Translations under genes and position numbers: made by a program
The notes under the pieces: generated by a model
Seen by the model: the letters and a program-made list of their open reading frames with translations, nothing else
Database searches by the model: none
Told to the model about the DNA's origin: nothing
Shown: in pieces, positions 1-9,030 of the stretch
Position numbering within the stretch: the stretch's first letter is position 1
How the letters are laid out: every line of letters starts with the position of its first letter
Assembly: GCA_016713535.1 (NCBI GenBank)
Contig: JADJOY010000039.1
Span: 81,966 to 145,965, forward strand
DNA length: 64,000 nt
From: JADJOY01 sp016713535 [NCBI: Deltaproteobacteria bacterium]
GTDB lineage: Bacteria > JADJOY01
Direction: 5' to 3'

Positions 1-345
1 CATCACCACGAGGTCGTAGCCACCCGACTTGGCGAAGGCGGCGATCTCGAGGTCGGGCGGCCCGGTGAGGACTCGCCAGTCGGTCGGGATCGAGCCGGGG
101 ATCTTCTCCTTGGCATACTTCTCGAGGTGCGCCTGGGTTTCCTTGACGATCGCTCGCTCCACTTCGAGGCGGTCGTAGACCCATGCCTCGTACGGGCCGA
201 ACTGTTCGGGCACGTGCACCACGTGGAGCGCGGTCACCGTCGCCTTCATCTGGGTCGCGAGCGCGATCAACGCATCGAGCGCGGTGTCCGAGCAATCGCT
301 GAAGTCGGTGGGAAACAGGATCTTGCGAATCTGGTACGTGGCCAT
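1..345 (-). CDS. Universal stress protein (UspA family), C-terminus outside window
   Basis: The minus frame starts with ATG at 345 and is still open at base 1, so about 115 N-terminal residues are present. It begins MATYQIRKILFPTDFSDCSD, the classic UspA first strand and loop (hydrophobic strand, then P-T-D-F-S). It continues with a helix and a second strand ending ALHVVHVP, and reaches a YDLVVM strand at the window edge, where the G-T-H-G nucleotide-binding motif would follow. UspA proteins are small cytoplasmic stress proteins of the HUP/adenine-nucleotide-hydrolase-like fold; many bind ATP. It is divergent from the histidine kinase at 603, with a 257-bp intergenic region between that should hold both promoters. 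Family certain, precise role unknown. Confidence 0.9.
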   Translation of the reverse strand, partial: MATYQIRKILFPTDFSDCSDTALDALIALATQMKATVTALHVVHVPEQFGPYEAWVYDRLEVERAIVKETQAHLEKYAKEKIPGSIPTDWRVLTGPPDLEIAAFAKSGGYDLVVM

Positions 346-602
346 CGTTGGACCTCCACTTCCCGAGGGTACGGGATGAAAAGAAACACCAATTCGCGTG
401 CCAGTCTCGATTCAGGCCGGGTCGACGAGCCCTTCCCTGCACACAGGCGCCGATTTTCGGAGCGCGTCCGCCCCCCTCCACGGCCACACCGTCACGACAC
501 CGTAACCCGAGCCCCACCCCCGTTACGACAGCACGACACGCGGCGGCGATAGGCTCGCGACGGGGCGCGTGGTAAACGAACGGAACCTCAACCGTCGACC
601 CC

Positions 603-2162
603 ATGCCCAACACCAAGCCACCCGCCCTTCACCACCTCTTCGACCTTCCGCCCGGGGTCATGGACCGCTTCTGCCAGACGGTCCTCGACAACGCCCGGCT
701 GTTCGCCGTCGCACTCGAGCCGGGTGGGCGGGTGGTGTTCGCCAACCGCCGCCTCGCCGACCTCATGGGGCGAGCCGGCGAGTCCCTCGTCGGCGAGGAC
801 TGGCTCGCGCTCTTCGTGCCCGAAGAGCACCGCTCCGAGGTTCGGGCGGTCATGGCGCGACTCCTGGAGAGCGACGAGCCACGCCACCACTCGAATGCCG
901 TGCAGGGTGCCGACGGCCGCCAGCGGCTCGTCGAGTGGGACAACGCGGTCCTGCGCGATCCCAAGGGCGCGCCGCTCTACCTGCTGTCCTTCGGCAACGA
1001 CGTGACCGACCGCCAGCAGGCGAGCGAAGAGCTGCGGCGCAGCGTCGCGCGCCACCAGAACATCCTCGACCACGCCGTGAACGGTGTCGTCACGATCGAC
1101 CAGCAGGGGCTCGTCCAGGAGTTCAACCGAGCGGCCGTGCGGATCTTCGGCTGGAAAGTCCCGGAGATCATCGGCCAGAACGTTTCGGTGCTCATGCCGT
1201 CGCCGGATCGCGAGCAGCACGACGAATACATCCGGCGTTACGTGTCCGGCGGCCCGCCACGCATCATCGGTGCCGGCCGCGAGGTCCTCGCGCTGCGTCG
1301 CGACGGCACCGTGTTCCCGCTGTTCCTCGGTGTCAGCGAAACCCGCGAGCCCGATGGCTCGCGGCTCTTCACTGCCGTTTGCCAGGACCTGACCGAACGC
1401 AAGCTCGGCGAGCAAGCGCTGCGCCGCGCCCACCGCGAGCTACAAGACGCCAACGACCGGCTTCTCGAGGAACAGGCGAAGCAGCTCCGTGCCGAGAAGC
1501 TTTCGTCGATCGGGCTCCTCGCCTCGGGAATGGCGCATGAGATCAACAACCCGCTCATGGGCATCATCAGCTGTGTGAAGGCACTTCGCGAGGGGAGCAT
1601 CAACACCGAACGCCGCGAAGACTATTTCGAGGCGGTCCGCGACGGCCTCGAGCGAATCCAGATGACGGTGCGCAGCCTCCTCGACTACTCGCGCCAGCGC
1701 CCGCCCTCGCCGGAGGCGATCGCTCCCATCGAGCTGATCGACGCCTGCCTTCGGCTGCTCTCGCCCGCCATCCGCAAGAAGGACCTGCAGATCACCACGC
1801 GGGTCCACGACCCCGCCTTGATGCTGTTCGCGGATCGCTCACAGCTCATGCAAGCGCTCGCGAACCTGATGCTGAACGCGATCTACGCGCTCTCGCCGCG
1901 CGGGCACATCGTGGTGAGCGCCGAGCGAATCGGCGAACGGGTCGCCTTGTCCGTCGCTGACGACGGCCCCGGTATCGAGCCCGAGGTGTTGCACAAGGTC
2001 TGCGACCCGTTCTTCACCACCAAGCCGATCGGTGAAGGAACCGGGCTCGGCCTGGCCGTGACCCTCGGCATAGCTCGCGCCCACCGCGGCGACCTCGAGA
2101 TCAAGAGCACCGTCGGCCAGGGAACCGAGGTGATCCTGTGGCTCCCGGTGCACGGCCTCTAG
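603..2162 (+). CDS. PAS-PAS sensor histidine kinase (NtrB-like)
   Basis: This 519-residue protein has no obvious membrane segment and is probably a cytoplasmic sensor. Two PAS domains occupy roughly residues 20-135 and 140-265; the second carries the G-W-K/V-P-E-I-I-G-Q-N type core followed by a PAC motif. A short coiled stretch leads to the HisKA dimerisation domain with the phospho-acceptor His312 in a M-A-H-E-I-N-N-P-L box, typical of NtrB-type kinases. The HATPase domain shows D-D-G-P-G-I near residue 452 and G-T-G-L-G-L near 480. No receiver is fused and no response regulator is adjacent, so it is an orphan kinase. The NtrC-type regulator at 17978 is a possible but unproven partner. The ATG at 603 fits the start of the first PAS helix. 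Confidence 0.9.
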   Translation: MPNTKPPALHHLFDLPPGVMDRFCQTVLDNARLFAVALEPGGRVVFANRRLADLMGRAGESLVGEDWLALFVPEEHRSEVRAVMARLLESDEPRHHSNAVQGADGRQRLVEWDNAVLRDPKGAPLYLLSFGNDVTDRQQASEELRRSVARHQNILDHAVNGVVTIDQQGLVQEFNRAAVRIFGWKVPEIIGQNVSVLMPSPDREQHDEYIRRYVSGGPPRIIGAGREVLALRRDGTVFPLFLGVSETREPDGSRLFTAVCQDLTERKLGEQALRRAHRELQDANDRLLEEQAKQLRAEKLSSIGLLASGMAHEINNPLMGIISCVKALREGSINTERREDYFEAVRDGLERIQMTVRSLLDYSRQRPPSPEAIAPIELIDACLRLLSPAIRKKDLQITTRVHDPALMLFADRSQLMQALANLMLNAIYALSPRGHIVVSAERIGERVALSVADDGPGIEPEVLHKVCDPFFTTKPIGEGTGLGLAVTLGIARAHRGDLEIKSTVGQGTEVILWLPVHGL

Positions 2163-2204
2163 CCGGGCGCGGCCCGCTTGCCCGCCAGCCGTTGCGCGCT
2201 CGGC

Positions 2205-2429
2205 TCAGCCGATCGACACGGGCTCGTGGCCGAACGTGAGGGCCAGCTCGGCGGCGATCCAGTCGTCGCCGTGCGCGGGCGCACCGCGACCGCGTACCAC
2301 GAACAGCTCGTACGCGAGTTCTTCGATGTGCCGGCCGGCCGCGCCTGCGCACGCCGCCCGCGCCCCCCCCTCGCTCTGCTCACGCGCGCGATCGAGCATG
2401 GCCCCGCCCACCCGCGGTGTCCCTTTCAT
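2205..2429 (-). CDS. Small DUF2934-like protein
   Basis: 74 residues. The middle (about residues 33-66) reads H-I-E-E-L-A-Y-E-L-F...R-G...D-D-W-I-A-A-E-L-A-L. This is the hallmark pattern of the DUF2934 family: a helix starting with an I..RAYELY-type motif, then D-W..AE.EL. The function of DUF2934 is unknown; the domain often occurs in small cytoplasmic proteins of proteobacteria. Its ATG (2427-2429) overlaps the TGA of the upstream small gene at 2426-2428, an ATGA junction that implies translational coupling. It is the last gene of a three-gene operon of very small proteins. Confidence 0.6.
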   Translation of the reverse strand: MKGTPRVGGAMLDRAREQSEGGARAACAGAAGRHIEELAYELFVVRGRGAPAHGDDWIAAELALTFGHEPVSIG

Positions 2430-2641
2430 GATCTGGTCCCCCCATCATCGAGCCCTTCCGGCGGCGAACTCGACCAGCCCCGCACCCACCGGTAAGCCGG
2501 ACACGAGCCCCAATCCGGGTTCGGGGCGTCGCATGGCAACACCTCGGCCAGCGCGCCGGTCGCCCGCCGCCCGAGCGGCGAGCACCACGTCGCTCCGTCC
2601 GGATCCCGGATGTTGTATGGGCACGGCTCGGCGGTCTGCAC
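2426..2641 (-). CDS. Small four-cysteine protein, unknown function
   Basis: 71 residues from a GTG at 2641, preceded on the minus strand by GGAGG at a spacing of about nine bases, which decides the start. Four cysteines in the central part follow the pattern C-P-Y-N...W-C...P-C-D...S-C-P-A-Y (spacings of roughly 12, 16 and 9 residues), which could bind a metal or form disulfides. There is no signal peptide. I do not recognise the family. It lies 24 bp after the stop of the upstream 74-residue gene and overlaps the DUF2934-like gene by 4 bp, so the three are probably co-transcribed. The ribosome-binding site and coupling argue that it is translated. Confidence 0.45.
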   Translation of the reverse strand: MQTAEPCPYNIRDPDGATWCSPLGRRATGALAEVLPCDAPNPDWGSCPAYRWVRGWSSSPPEGLDDGGTRS

Positions 2642-2665
2642 CAGGACGAACCTCCGCGGCGACGA

Positions 2666-2890
2666 TCAGGTCGGTGTGGCCTGGATCCCTCGTACGGCCG
2701 CGTCGAGAATCGCGCCCCGACCCGCGGTCCACTCGCTCTGACGCGCGAGGCGTGAGCGCTCGGTCTCCAGACGAGCGAGCGCGTCCAGGCGTCGCGCCGT
2801 GCTCCGACGTCGGCGCACGACGCCCATCAACTCGACCGTCAGCGGACCAGCCACTGGCGAGGTCGCGGACGGTGGGACTGTGGCGATCAT
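2666..2890 (-). CDS. Small basic hypothetical protein, first gene of a small-protein operon
   Basis: 74 residues starting at ATG 2890, with a GAGGAG ribosome-binding site about six bases upstream on the minus strand. The product has a hydrophobic N-terminal third, then a run of arginines (V-V-R-R-R-R) and an amphipathic helix rich in Leu, Ala, Glu and Arg. No known domain is recognised. It leads a tight minus-strand operon with the four-cysteine protein (24 bp gap) and the DUF2934-like protein (4 bp overlap). It could be a DNA- or RNA-associated helper, but nothing in the sequence establishes that. Confidence 0.4.
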   Translation of the reverse strand: MIATVPPSATSPVAGPLTVELMGVVRRRRSTARRLDALARLETERSRLARQSEWTAGRGAILDAAVRGIQATPT

Positions 2891-3212
2891 CGGGAGCTCC
2901 TCGGCACGGCTGGTGGCGGCGTGGGTTGATGTGTGCTCGCGTTCGCTTCGAATCGGCTGCAGGTAGCGTGCCGCGGCCTAGCGCGAGTGCGCGAGCCTCA
3001 CGAGGATCGTGTGCGCCGCCTGGAAACCGCGGCTCGGCTGGCCGAACACCCGGGTTACGCGGGAGTTTTCTTCGCGGTCACGGGAGCGTGACCGAGATCC
3101 CTCCGTGACGCCTCACCGCGCGCGGGGGCGCCTGGGTGCCGCGGAGCGGATCGGCCGTGGCCGGGCCGGCCATCGCTCCCGGCTCGACGGTCGATCTGAA
3201 CCGCCCGACGCC
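2891..3212. other. Intergenic region without recognisable gene
   Basis: These 322 bases lie between the start of the small-protein operon (reading left) and the stop codon of the gltA/nfnB-like gene. They should hold the promoter of the small-protein operon. I see no tRNA, no convincing -35/-10 pair and no strong rho-independent terminator. Confidence 0.4.
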
Positions 3213-4649
3213 TCACGCGGTCCCGGTCGGGACAGCGCGGGCGAGGAACGCATCGATGGCTCGAGCCGCGCGACGACCCGCGCCCATCGCGAGGATCACG
3301 GTCGCCGATCCAGTGACGATGTCACCGCCCGCGAACAAGCCCGCGATCGAGGTCATCTGGGTCTCGGGATCGACCAGGATGCAGCCGTGGCGATCGATCG
3401 CGAGCCTCGGTAGCGACGCAGCGATCGTCGGGTTGGGCGCGGTGCCGAGCGCCAGGATCACCGTGTCGACTTCGAGGCGGTGGATCGAGCCAGGGATGGG
3501 CACCGGCCGCGAGCGCCCCGACTCGTCCGGCTCACCGAGGCACATCCGCTCGAGATCGAGCCCGGTCACCCGGCCTCGCCCGTCGCCGACGATCCGCACC
3601 GGGTTGGTGAGCCAGCGCAGCTCGACGCCCTCCTCCTCGGCGTGTAGCAGCTCGGCGCTGCGCGCGGTGCTCTCGGCGCGGGTTCGCCTGTAGACCACCG
3701 ACACCCGGGCCCCGAGCCTGAGCCCCACTCGCGCAGCGTCCATGGCGGTGTTGCCGCAGCCCACCACCGCCGCGGCATGCCCGAGGCCGAGCGGCGTGTC
3801 GCCCTCGCCGCGCGCTCCCATCAGGTTCACCCGCGTCAGGAACTCGTTCGCGCTCATCACGCCGGCCAGCCCTTCGCCCGGAATGCCGAGGAAGCGAGGC
3901 GCGCCGGCTCCGGTGCCCACGAAGATCGCCTCGAAGCCGAGCTCGTCGCGAAGCTGCTCGATCGTGAACAGCTTGCCGATGACATGGTCCAGCGCGAGAT
4001 GCACCCCGAGAGCCCCGAGACCGCCGACCTCACGTTCCACCAACGACGGCGGCAGACGGAAACTGGGGATTCCGTAGCGAAGGACGCCCCCGGGGACGTG
4101 AAGCGCCTCGAACACCGTCACGTCGTGACCGAGCCGCGCCAGGTCGCCGGCGCACGCCACACCCGCCGGACCCGACCCGATGATCGCGACCTTGTGTCCC
4201 GTGGCCGGCGCATGCGCGGCCAGCGCCGAGTCCCAGCCGCTGGCGAGGCCGAGGTCGGCGACGTAGCGCTCGAGCGCGCCGATGGCCACCGGATCCTTCT
4301 TGAGCCCCAGCACGCACGCCGCCTCGCACTGGTGCTCCTGCGGGCACACCCGCCCGCACACCGCCGGCAAGCTGTTGGCCTGTCGCAGGATCGTGTACGC
4401 GTGGTGGGGATCGCCGCGGCGCACCGCGGCGATGAAGCCGGGCACGTCGACGGCGACCGGGCAGCCCTCGACACAGTGCGGCCGGGTGCACTCGAGGCAA
4501 CGCTCGGCCTCACGGAACGCGTCGAGGGCCGCGAAGCCGTGGTCGACCTCGTCGAAGTCGCGCACGCGCTCGCACGCCGGGCGCACCCGCGTCGGAGTCC
4601 GAGTCGGTGCCACGTCGCGCACCGTCTTGCGTCGCCGTTGGTTCAGCAT
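3213..4649 (-). CDS. GltA/SudA/NfnB-type FAD- and NAD(P)-binding iron-sulfur oxidoreductase
   Basis: 478 residues, the family's normal length. Eight cysteines in the first 112 residues (C-L-E-C at 51-54, Cys59, Cys63, Cys98, Cys102, Cys108, Cys112) form the two [4Fe-4S] sites of the glutamate-synthase small-subunit fold. A G-S-G-P-A-G FAD motif lies at about 158-163 and a second Rossmann motif G-C-G-N-T-A at about 297-302. Such proteins are either GltD-type electron donors to glutamate synthase or the large subunit (NfnB/SudA) of NADH-dependent ferredoxin:NADP oxidoreductase. No glutamate synthase large subunit is present, whereas the partner NfnA/SudB-type protein is encoded at 8120-8986 on the same strand, so the Nfn/Sud role is favoured. 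The start is taken as ATG 4649; ATG 4667 is possible. The open frame extends much further upstream, but that part overlaps the divergent gene. Confidence 0.85.
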   Translation of the reverse strand: MLNQRRRKTVRDVAPTRTPTRVRPACERVRDFDEVDHGFAALDAFREAERCLECTRPHCVEGCPVAVDVPGFIAAVRRGDPHHAYTILRQANSLPAVCGRVCPQEHQCEAACVLGLKKDPVAIGALERYVADLGLASGWDSALAAHAPATGHKVAIIGSGPAGVACAGDLARLGHDVTVFEALHVPGGVLRYGIPSFRLPPSLVEREVGGLGALGVHLALDHVIGKLFTIEQLRDELGFEAIFVGTGAGAPRFLGIPGEGLAGVMSANEFLTRVNLMGARGEGDTPLGLGHAAAVVGCGNTAMDAARVGLRLGARVSVVYRRTRAESTARSAELLHAEEEGVELRWLTNPVRIVGDGRGRVTGLDLERMCLGEPDESGRSRPVPIPGSIHRLEVDTVILALGTAPNPTIAASLPRLAIDRHGCILVDPETQMTSIAGLFAGGDIVTGSATVILAMGAGRRAARAIDAFLARAVPTGTA

Positions 4650-4946
4650 CGGTTCGCAAGACTGCATCGCGCGTACCGAACGCCTGCTGGCGATCGAATG
4701 GCGCGCTATGGCGCGCGGCGCCGCCACGACGCCGACAGCCCGGCCGCCGCCGGTTACCGAACGGTGGCCAGCGGCGCCCCACCTGTCCCGCGACGACCCC
4801 TCGGGACGCGCGACAGGACATCGGAATCGCTCGCGAAACTCCGTGGGGGTGACGCCGGTCGCGTTGCTGGCCGCGAATCTTGCACCGTTGTCTCGATCCC
4901 GCTCCGGGCGCCGATCGGTCCCGCGGCGGCGGAGGCAGGGCCTGCG
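4650..4946. promoter_or_regulatory. Divergent intergenic region between nfnB-like and glpA-like genes
   Basis: These 297 bases separate two genes that start in opposite directions and therefore must contain both promoters. No convincing sigma70 or sigma54 element was found: a TGG...TTGCA pair near 4867-4883 has the wrong spacing. Both flanking reading frames stay open through the region, but this is a base-composition effect. Confidence 0.35.
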
Positions 4947-6383
4947 ATGCTCTACGACGTCTTGATCGTCGGTGCCGGGGTCACCGGGTGCGCCATCGCT
5001 CACGCGCTGAGCCGCCATCGCGTCGAGGTGGCTCTCGTCGAGCGTGAGTGCGAGGTCGGCTTCGGCACCAGCAAGGCCAACAGCGGGATCATCCACGGCG
5101 GTCACCACGCCGCGTCCACCACGCTCAAGGGACGCCTCGAATGGGAGGGCAATCAGCTCTGGGGCCCGCTCTGCGAGGAGCTCGGCTTCGGGTTCCGGCG
5201 GATCGGTGAGATCACGGTCGCCCTCGCCGAAGACGAGCGCGCGGTCCTCGACCGACTGCTCGCTCAAGGGCGCGCGAAGGGGGTGCCCGGGCTCGAGATC
5301 CTCGAACGCGAGCGGCTGCTTCGCGAGGAGCCGAACCTGTCGCCACAGGTGGTCGCGGGGCTGCTCGCCCCCACCACCGCAGTCGTGAACCCGTACGAGG
5401 CGTGCTTCGCGCTCGCCGAGAATGCCCACGCGAACGGCGTCGCGATCCACACCGGGTCACCGATCGTGGCGTTGCGAAGCGAGCGCGACGGCGAGCCATG
5501 GACCGTCCAGACCTCGCGCGACTCGCTCACGGCTCGGTTCGTCGTGAACGCGGCGGGCGTCCATGCCGACCGGATCTCGGAGCTCGCCGGCGTACGCGAC
5601 TTCACGATCCACCTGCGCAAGGGCGAGGAGTACCTCCTCGACCGTCGCCTCGTGGGGATCGTGAGACACGTGATCTTCCCGTGCCCGACGCCGGTGTCGA
5701 AGGGCATCCTCGTCATCCCGACGTTCGACGGCACCGTGATGGTCGGCCCCACCGCGACCGACACCGAGGATCCCGACGACCTCACCACCAGCGCGGCCGG
5801 AGCCGAGCTGGTCTTCCGCTCGGTGCGGCGCGTCGTGCCCGGCATCAGCGAGCGCGACTGCATCGCCGAGTTCGCGGGGCTGCGCGCGGTGATCGCCGGC
5901 GAGGACTTCCGGATCGCGCCGACCGCGCGCAAGGGGTTCATCGAGGTGGTCGGCATCCAGTCCCCCGGCCTCACCGCCGCGCCCGCGATCGCCGAGCGAG
6001 TGATCGGCATCCTGCGCGCCGAAGGTCTCGAGCTCGAACCGCGCCCTCGCTTCGAGGAGCGTCTCGCGCGGCCGGTGCGCTTCGCCGACCTCGACACCGT
6101 CGAGCAGGCGCGGCTCGCCGAGCGGGATCCGCGCTTCGCGCGCATCGTCTGCCGCTGCGAAGCCATCACCGAGGGCGAGGTGCTCGAGGCCATCGCGCGT
6201 GGCGCGCGCACGCTCGATGGGGTCAAGTTCCGCTGCCGCGCCGGCATGGGCCGCTGCCAGGGCGGGTTCTGCACCACACGCGTGATGGAGCTCCTGGCAC
6301 GGGAGCTCGGCGTTCCCCTCACCGCCATCACCAAGCGCGGCGGGCACTCGTGGGTGGTGTGCGAGCGCGAGGAGGGTTCGTGA
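4947..6383 (+). CDS. GlpA-like FAD-dependent glycerol-3-phosphate dehydrogenase family protein with BFD-type [2Fe-2S] domain
   Basis: 478 residues. The N-terminal G-A-G-V-T-G (9-14) plus E-R-E at the second strand's end is a DAO-family FAD-binding site, followed by the N-S-G-I-I-H-G-G motif of the GlpA/GlpD family. From about residue 402 a BFD-type [2Fe-2S] domain follows, with C-R-C-E near 402-405 and [13 protein letters not shown] near 435-447. GlpA-like proteins of this kind oxidise glycerol-3-phosphate or another hydroxy acid and pass electrons on. The stop overlaps the GTG of the next gene (GTGA), and a DUF1667 gene follows. This GlpA-like / FAD-NAD / DUF1667 trio is a recurrent bacterial arrangement. 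No glycerol kinase or GlpC is nearby, so the natural substrate is open. Confidence 0.85.
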   Translation: MLYDVLIVGAGVTGCAIAHALSRHRVEVALVERECEVGFGTSKANSGIIHGGHHAASTTLKGRLEWEGNQLWGPLCEELGFGFRRIGEITVALAEDERAVLDRLLAQGRAKGVPGLEILERERLLREEPNLSPQVVAGLLAPTTAVVNPYEACFALAENAHANGVAIHTGSPIVALRSERDGEPWTVQTSRDSLTARFVVNAAGVHADRISELAGVRDFTIHLRKGEEYLLDRRLVGIVRHVIFPCPTPVSKGILVIPTFDGTVMVGPTATDTEDPDDLTTSAAGAELVFRSVRRVVPGISERDCIAEFAGLRAVIAGEDFRIAPTARKGFIEVVGIQSPGLTAAPAIAERVIGILRAEGLELEPRPRFEERLARPVRFADLDTVEQARLAERDPRFARIVCRCEAITEGEVLEAIARGARTLDGVKFRCRAGMGRCQGGFCTTRVMELLARELGVPLTAITKRGGHSWVVCEREEGS

Positions 6384-7695
6384 ACGGCTTGCGCCACCCG
6401 GAGCTGCGCGCGGCGTACGACGTCGTGGTCGTCGGCGGCGGTCCGGCGGGCCTCGCGGCCGCCATCGGCGCTCGCGAGGCCGGCGCCGAGAGGGTGCTCG
6501 TCGTGGATCGCGAGCAGGAGCCCGGCGGAATTCTCAACCAGTGCATCCACAACGGCTTCGGCCTCCACCACTTCGGTGAGGAGCTCACCGGGCCAGAGTA
6601 CGCGCGCAGCGCTTCGCCGCCCTGGCCCGTGAGCGCGGCGTCGAGGTGTGCGCCGACACCCACGTCCTGGACATCGACGTCGAACGGCGCGTGAAGCTGA
6701 TGAGCGCCGCGTCGGGCGTGCGGGTCGTCGAGAGCGGCGCAGCCGTGCTCGCGATGGGAGCGCGCGAGCGCACACGCGGCGCGATACGCATCGCCGGCAG
6801 TCGGCCGGCGGGGGTCCTCACCGCCGGACTCGCGCAGAAGCTGGTCAACCAGATGGGTCTGCTGCCCGGGCGGCGGGTGGTGATCCTGGGTTCGGGCGAC
6901 ATCGGTCTGATCATGGCGCGCCGGCTCACCCTCGAAGGCGTCGAGGTCGTCGGCGTGTTCGAGATCCAGCCGCACGTGACCGGCCTCAACCGCAACGTCG
7001 TCCAGTGCCTCCACGACTTCGCGATCCCCCTCCACCTCTCCACCACCGTGGTGCGGATCTCCGGCCGTGACCGCGTCGAAGGCGTCACCGTCGCGCCGGT
7101 CGACACCGAGCTACGGCCGCTGTTCGCGGAGTCCTGGGACATCGCGTGTGACACGCTCATGCTCTCGGTCGGCCTGATCCCCGAGAACGAGCTCTCCCGT
7201 CAGCTCGGGCTGGCGCTCGACCCGCTCACCGGCGGGCCGGTCGTATCGAGCGCGATGGCGACGTCGCAGCGCGGGGTCTTCGCCTGCGGGAACGTCGTGC
7301 ACATCCACGACCTCGTGGACTTCGTGACCCAGGAGGCGTTGCTCGCCGGGCGCTCCGCCGCACGACACGCCGGCGGGTCCCAGCCCACCGCGGACAACAT
7401 CCGGGTGATCCCCGGCGCGAACGTGGCGTCGTGCGTGCCCCATACGCTCGCGTCGGATCGCGAGCACACGCTCTACCTGCGCGTGCGCCGGCCGTTCGAG
7501 AAGTGCCTGATCCGGCTCGGCTCGGTGCTCGAGCGCAAGCTTCGCTACGCGGTGCCCTCGGAGACCGTGACGGTGAAGGTCGGCCCACGCGTGCTTCACT
7601 CCTTCCACGGCGAGGCGCTCACGATCGACGTCGTGCCGCGCGAGGACGCGGACCCGGTCGACGCCGCGGACGTCCACGAGAGGCACGTGTCGTGA
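6380..7695 (+). CDS. FAD/NAD(P)-binding oxidoreductase, partner of the GlpA-like protein (frameshifted at ~6605)
   Basis: The gene starts at GTG 6380, overlapping the previous stop by four bases. The first part encodes [13 protein letters not shown], an FAD Rossmann motif, and a [13 protein letters not shown] segment characteristic of this oxidoreductase group. The reading frame then breaks at 6601-6609 in a GCGCGC tract. The rest continues in another frame with a second dinucleotide motif ([10 protein letters not shown]) and a C-terminal A-C-G-N-V segment. The annotated span has length 3n+2, so one missing base restores a 438-residue protein. Between GlpA-like and DUF1667 genes, this protein most likely relays electrons to or from NAD(P). 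The break is probably a sequence error. Confidence 0.8.
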
Positions 7696-8075
7696 CCGCG
7701 CGTATCACCGTCTACCTGTGCATCGAGTGTCCGCTCGGTTGCCGGCTGGAGGTCGAGGAGCGCGACGGAGACGCGATCGAGGTGCGCGGGTTCTCCTGCA
7801 AGCGCGGCAGCGAGTACGCCCGCCAGGAGCACGTCGACCCGCGGCGCACGCTGACCACCACCGTCTCGATCTCCGGAGCGCGCTGGCCGCGACTGCCCGT
7901 GCGCACCGAACGGCCGATCCCCAGGGCGCGCGTGCGCGACGTGTGCAGAGCGCTGCGTGCGGTCCACGTCACCGCACCGGTCGCTCTCGGCGACGTCGTC
8001 GCGCACGATGTCGGCGGCCTGGGCGTCGACGTCGTCGCGACCCGCGCGATGAGCGTAGTCGCGACTCCTGTCTGA
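7692..8075 (+). CDS. DUF1667 family protein
   Basis: 127 residues from GTG 7692, overlapping the previous gene's stop (GTGA). The N-terminus carries the family signature C-I-E-C-P-L-G-C (about residues 10-17) followed by L-E-V and a third conserved region F-S-C-K-R-G at about 37-42. DUF1667 proteins are small Cys-rich partners, found almost always next to GlpA-like and FAD/NAD oxidoreductase genes. The cysteines probably hold an iron-sulfur cluster, although this is inference. It is the last gene of the plus-strand trio and runs convergently into the NfnA-like gene, with a 44-bp gap that shows no clear terminator. Confidence 0.8.
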   Translation: MTARITVYLCIECPLGCRLEVEERDGDAIEVRGFSCKRGSEYARQEHVDPRRTLTTTVSISGARWPRLPVRTERPIPRARVRDVCRALRAVHVTAPVALGDVVAHDVGGLGVDVVATRAMSVVATPV

Positions 8076-8119
8076 TCTCGAGCCGTCGCTCCAGCTGGAC
8101 GCTCTCGTACCTCCGAACC

Positions 8120-8986
8120 TCACCCGGACTGCTCGCTCCGGTCGGCGGCGGCGACGAGTCGGCAGGACTCCTCCACCGCTCGAGCCCGGCGCTCCTCGGC
8201 CCGGAAGCGCGGCTGGCGAAGGGCCAGGTCGGCGAAATCCACGGCGTGGCCATCGAACTCCGGTCCCTCGACGCACGCGAACCGCATGCGGCCGCCGACC
8301 AGCACGCGGCACGAGCCGCACATCCCGGTGCCGTCCACCATGATCGGGTTGAGGCTGACGATCGTGGGAACCGCTACCGCGCGTGTCAGCTCGGCGCACG
8401 CGCGCATCATCGCGAGCGGACCGATCGCCACCACCCGCTCGCCACAGCTCGAGTCGGCGATGCGCCGCGCAAGCACGTCGGTCACCCGCCCTCGCTCACC
8501 GCGGGTGCCATCCTCGGTGACCACGATCAGCTCGTCGCCGGCCGCGGCGAACCGATCTTCCCAGAATACTCGCGCGCGCGAGCGGAAGCCGACCACCGCC
8601 GTGACCCGTGCGCCGGCCGCGCGGAACGCCTTCACCTGCGGGTAGAGCGGCGCCACGCCGAGTCCTCCACCGACCAGGGTCACGCGCTCGACGGCCGGGA
8701 TCTCGCTCGGCATCCCGAGGGGGCCGGCGAGCGACTGGAGGGTCGTCCCCTCCGGCGCCGCCATCATCTCGCGCGTGCTCTTCCCCGCGGCGAGCACCAC
8801 CAGCGTGACGACGCCGCGGGCGGTGTCGAAGTCGGCCAGCGTGAGGGGGATGCGTTCCGAGCCCCCGTGGAGCCGCACCATCACGAACTGCCCGGGATGT
8901 GCGGCACGCGCCAGCGCGTCCGCCTCGACCTCCCACTCGAAGGTGTCGGCGGTGAGCTGGACGCGGCGGAGGATCCGCCCGGTCAT
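8120..8986 (-). CDS. NfnA/SudB-type sulfide/dihydroorotate-dehydrogenase-like FAD/NAD-binding subunit
   Basis: 288 residues from ATG 8986. The N-terminal half is a ferredoxin-reductase-type FAD beta barrel (P-G-Q-F-V-M-V-R) and the middle is an NAD(P)-binding domain (G-G-G-L-G-V-A-P-L-Y). The C-terminal motif N-P-I-M-V-D-G-T-G-M-C-G-S-C-R-V, a further cysteine in F-A-C-V-E-G-P-E-F-D-G-H, and D-F-A-D-L are diagnostic of SudB/NfnA/PyrK-like [2Fe-2S] subunits. NfnAB couples NADH, NADPH and ferredoxin; SudAB is a sulfide dehydrogenase. The matching large subunit is encoded at 3213-4649 on the same strand, separated by an inverted three-gene block. Normally these genes are adjacent. Confidence 0.87.
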   Translation of the reverse strand: MTGRILRRVQLTADTFEWEVEADALARAAHPGQFVMVRLHGGSERIPLTLADFDTARGVVTLVVLAAGKSTREMMAAPEGTTLQSLAGPLGMPSEIPAVERVTLVGGGLGVAPLYPQVKAFRAAGARVTAVVGFRSRARVFWEDRFAAAGDELIVVTEDGTRGERGRVTDVLARRIADSSCGERVVAIGPLAMMRACAELTRAVAVPTIVSLNPIMVDGTGMCGSCRVLVGGRMRFACVEGPEFDGHAVDFADLALRQPRFRAEERRARAVEESCRLVAAADRSEQSG

Positions 8987-9030
8987 GGCGCCCTCGACGG
9001 GGCGGGGGCCGGAGTCGGCCCCAGAAACGG

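Noticed and set aside
4867-4883. TGG...TTGCA resembling a sigma54 promoter before the GlpA-like gene
   Set aside because: The GG-GC spacing is 11 instead of 10 bases and the rest of the -24 element does not match.
4650-5450. Upstream extension of the nfnB-like frame by about 270 codons
   Set aside because: The family start matches ATG 4649, and the extension overlaps the GlpA-like gene whose FAD motif begins at 4947.
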